Shown here piece after piece: positions 32,090-32,884 of a stretch of 32,884 bases of DNA. The DNA is from Hyphomicrobiales bacterium (GTDB lineage: Bacteria; Pseudomonadota; Alphaproteobacteria; Rhizobiales; Rhizobiaceae): NCBI GenBank assembly GCA_002709005.1, contig PAPH01000046.1, positions 1-32,884 on the forward strand, in the 5' to 3' direction. A model generated the notes under the pieces. It had not been told where the DNA came from, did no database searches, and saw only the letters and a list, made by a program, of their open reading frames with translations. Position numbers and translations under genes: made by a program. Each line of letters starts with the position of its first letter. The first letter of the stretch is position 1.

Positions 32090-32884
32090 TCACACATTCC
32101 GCCGCAACCCCTCCACCCGGGCCAGCACCGCATTCGCCGCATCGAGCACGTTCGATCCCGGCCCAAAAATTTCGGCGACGCCGGCGTCTCTGAGGAACTG
32201 GTAGTCCTGTTCGGGGATGACGCCGCCGACGACGACGGCGATGTCGTCGCGGCCGGCGTCCTTGAGGCGGTCGATGAGGTCGGGGACGAGGGACTTGTGG
32301 CCGGCGGCGAGTGAGGAGACGCCGACGACGTCGACGTCGAGTTCTGCGGCCCTGGCGGCCGTTTCCTCGGGCGTCTGGAACATGTCGGTGAGATCGACCT
32401 TGAAGCCCATGTCGGCAAACGCGGTGGCAATCACCTTGGCGCCGCGGTCGTGGCCGTCCTGGCCCATCTTGGCGACGAGGACGTGCGGCTGGCGACCCTT
32501 CTCGCTGCGGAAGTTCTCGATCTTCTCGCGGATGAGCGCATATTCGGGATCGCCGCGATAGGCGTCGTCATAGACGCCGGAGATGACGCGGGTGGTGGCG
32601 ACGTGGCGGCCACCGAAGCCGCGCTCCATGGCGTCGGAAATCTCGCCGAGCGAGGCCCGCGCCCTGGCGGCCTCGACAGCGGCTGCGAGCAGGTTGCCCT
32701 CGCCGGTCTTCGCCACGTTTTCGAGGTCGGCAAGCGTCTTGTCACAGAGATCGGCGTTGCGGGTGTCGCGCATCTTCTTCAGACGCGCGATCTGGCCGGC
32801 GCGCACCTTGTCGGTGTCGATGTTGAGGATGTCGACGGGGAGTTCGTCCTCGAGCCGGAAGCGGTTGACGCCGACGATGACGTC
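32090..32884 (-). CDS. scpA: Methylmalonyl-CoA mutase, C-terminal part (cut by window edge)
   Basis: The last 264 residues of a B12-dependent mutase that interconverts methylmalonyl-CoA and succinyl-CoA in propionate metabolism. The frame is open to the window end, so the catalytic barrel lies outside. The visible part includes the end of the linker after the barrel (NRFRLEDELPVDILNIDTDK) and the whole cobalamin-binding domain. Its B12 signature is complete: DGHDRG (the DxHxxG motif with the cobalt-ligating His), SSLAAGH and VVGGVIPEQD. This identifies the large (alpha-type) mutase chain; ethylmalonyl-CoA mutase is the closest alternative and can share these motifs. The gene is also called mcmA or bhbA in related genomes. 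It converges on the membrane methyltransferase gene. Confidence 0.93.
   Translation of the reverse strand, partial: DVIVGVNRFRLEDELPVDILNIDTDKVRAGQIARLKKMRDTRNADLCDKTLADLENVAKTGEGNLLAAAVEAARARASLGEISDAMERGFGGRHVATTRVISGVYDDAYRGDPEYALIREKIENFRSEKGRQPHVLVAKMGQDGHDRGAKVIATAFADMGFKVDLTDMFQTPEETAARAAELDVDVVGVSSLAAGHKSLVPDLIDRLKDAGRDDIAVVVGGVIPEQDYQFLRDAGVAEIFGPGSNVLDAANAVLARVEGLRRNV

Noticed and set aside
1..32884. CRISPR arrays, insertion sequences, integrases, rRNA
   Set aside because: No regularly spaced repeats, transposase or integrase motifs, or rRNA sequence were seen on either strand.

Overview
The window is GC-rich, densely coded chromosomal DNA. It most likely comes from an alphaproteobacterium of the order Hyphomicrobiales (Rhizobiales). 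The reasons are a BA14K-family secreted protein, which is largely confined to that order, a rhizobial-type fructokinase next to pyrE, a TRAP transporter, a B12-dependent methylmalonyl-CoA mutase, and codon and GC bias typical of the group. The genus cannot be read from the sequence. Most genes are housekeeping or metabolic. One stretch of about 1 kb (about 9920-10910) is clearly AT-rich and looks acquired.

Layout. 1-915: polyphosphate kinase 2. 1006-6286: an apparent cell-envelope cAMP module, consisting of a TPR/beta-barrel outer-membrane protein, a periplasmic FecR-domain protein, a CHASE2-type membrane adenylate cyclase, a Crp-like regulator and a secreted BA14K protein whose upstream region carries a CRP-like palindrome. 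6509-9919: long-chain acyl-CoA ligase (fadD) and glucose-6-phosphate isomerase (pgi). 9920-10915: AT-rich island with one membrane-anchored protein of unknown function. 10916-13781: fructokinase, pyrE and pyrC on the minus strand. 13917-15563: an atypical short-chain dehydrogenase facing a D-amino-acid aminotransferase. 15710-20599: a nucleotide-sugar locus with a DegT-type aminotransferase converging on a tightly overlapping four-gene minus-strand operon (rfbF, rfbG, an rfbC-like epimerase, a sugar C-methyltransferase). 20870-22479: a small acidic protein behind tRNA-Thr(CGT), and a nitronate monooxygenase. 22782-25690: a single-pass membrane protein, ribokinase and a small secreted protein. 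25805-27421: a membrane GGDEF-EAL protein. 27891-30886: a complete TRAP transporter (dctP-dctQ-dctM) with an internal terminator. 31098-31844: an isoprenylcysteine-methyltransferase-like membrane protein. 31942-32049: two REP-like repeats. 32090-32884: the C-terminal part of methylmalonyl-CoA mutase, cut by the window edge.

How the genes work together. The clearest systems are (1) the outer membrane-periplasm-inner membrane-transcription factor cAMP relay, (2) a CDP-activated, C-methylated 6-deoxysugar pathway, and (3) the TRAP transporter, preceded by two identical 12-bp GntR/FadR-like half-operators. Several candidate regulatory elements are described: a 16-bp element shared by fadD and nitronate monooxygenase, a LacI-like palindrome before pgi, and a palindrome-rich leader after tRNA-Thr. 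All regulator assignments are inference from motif shape. No CRISPR array, insertion sequence, integrase, rRNA or replication origin was seen.
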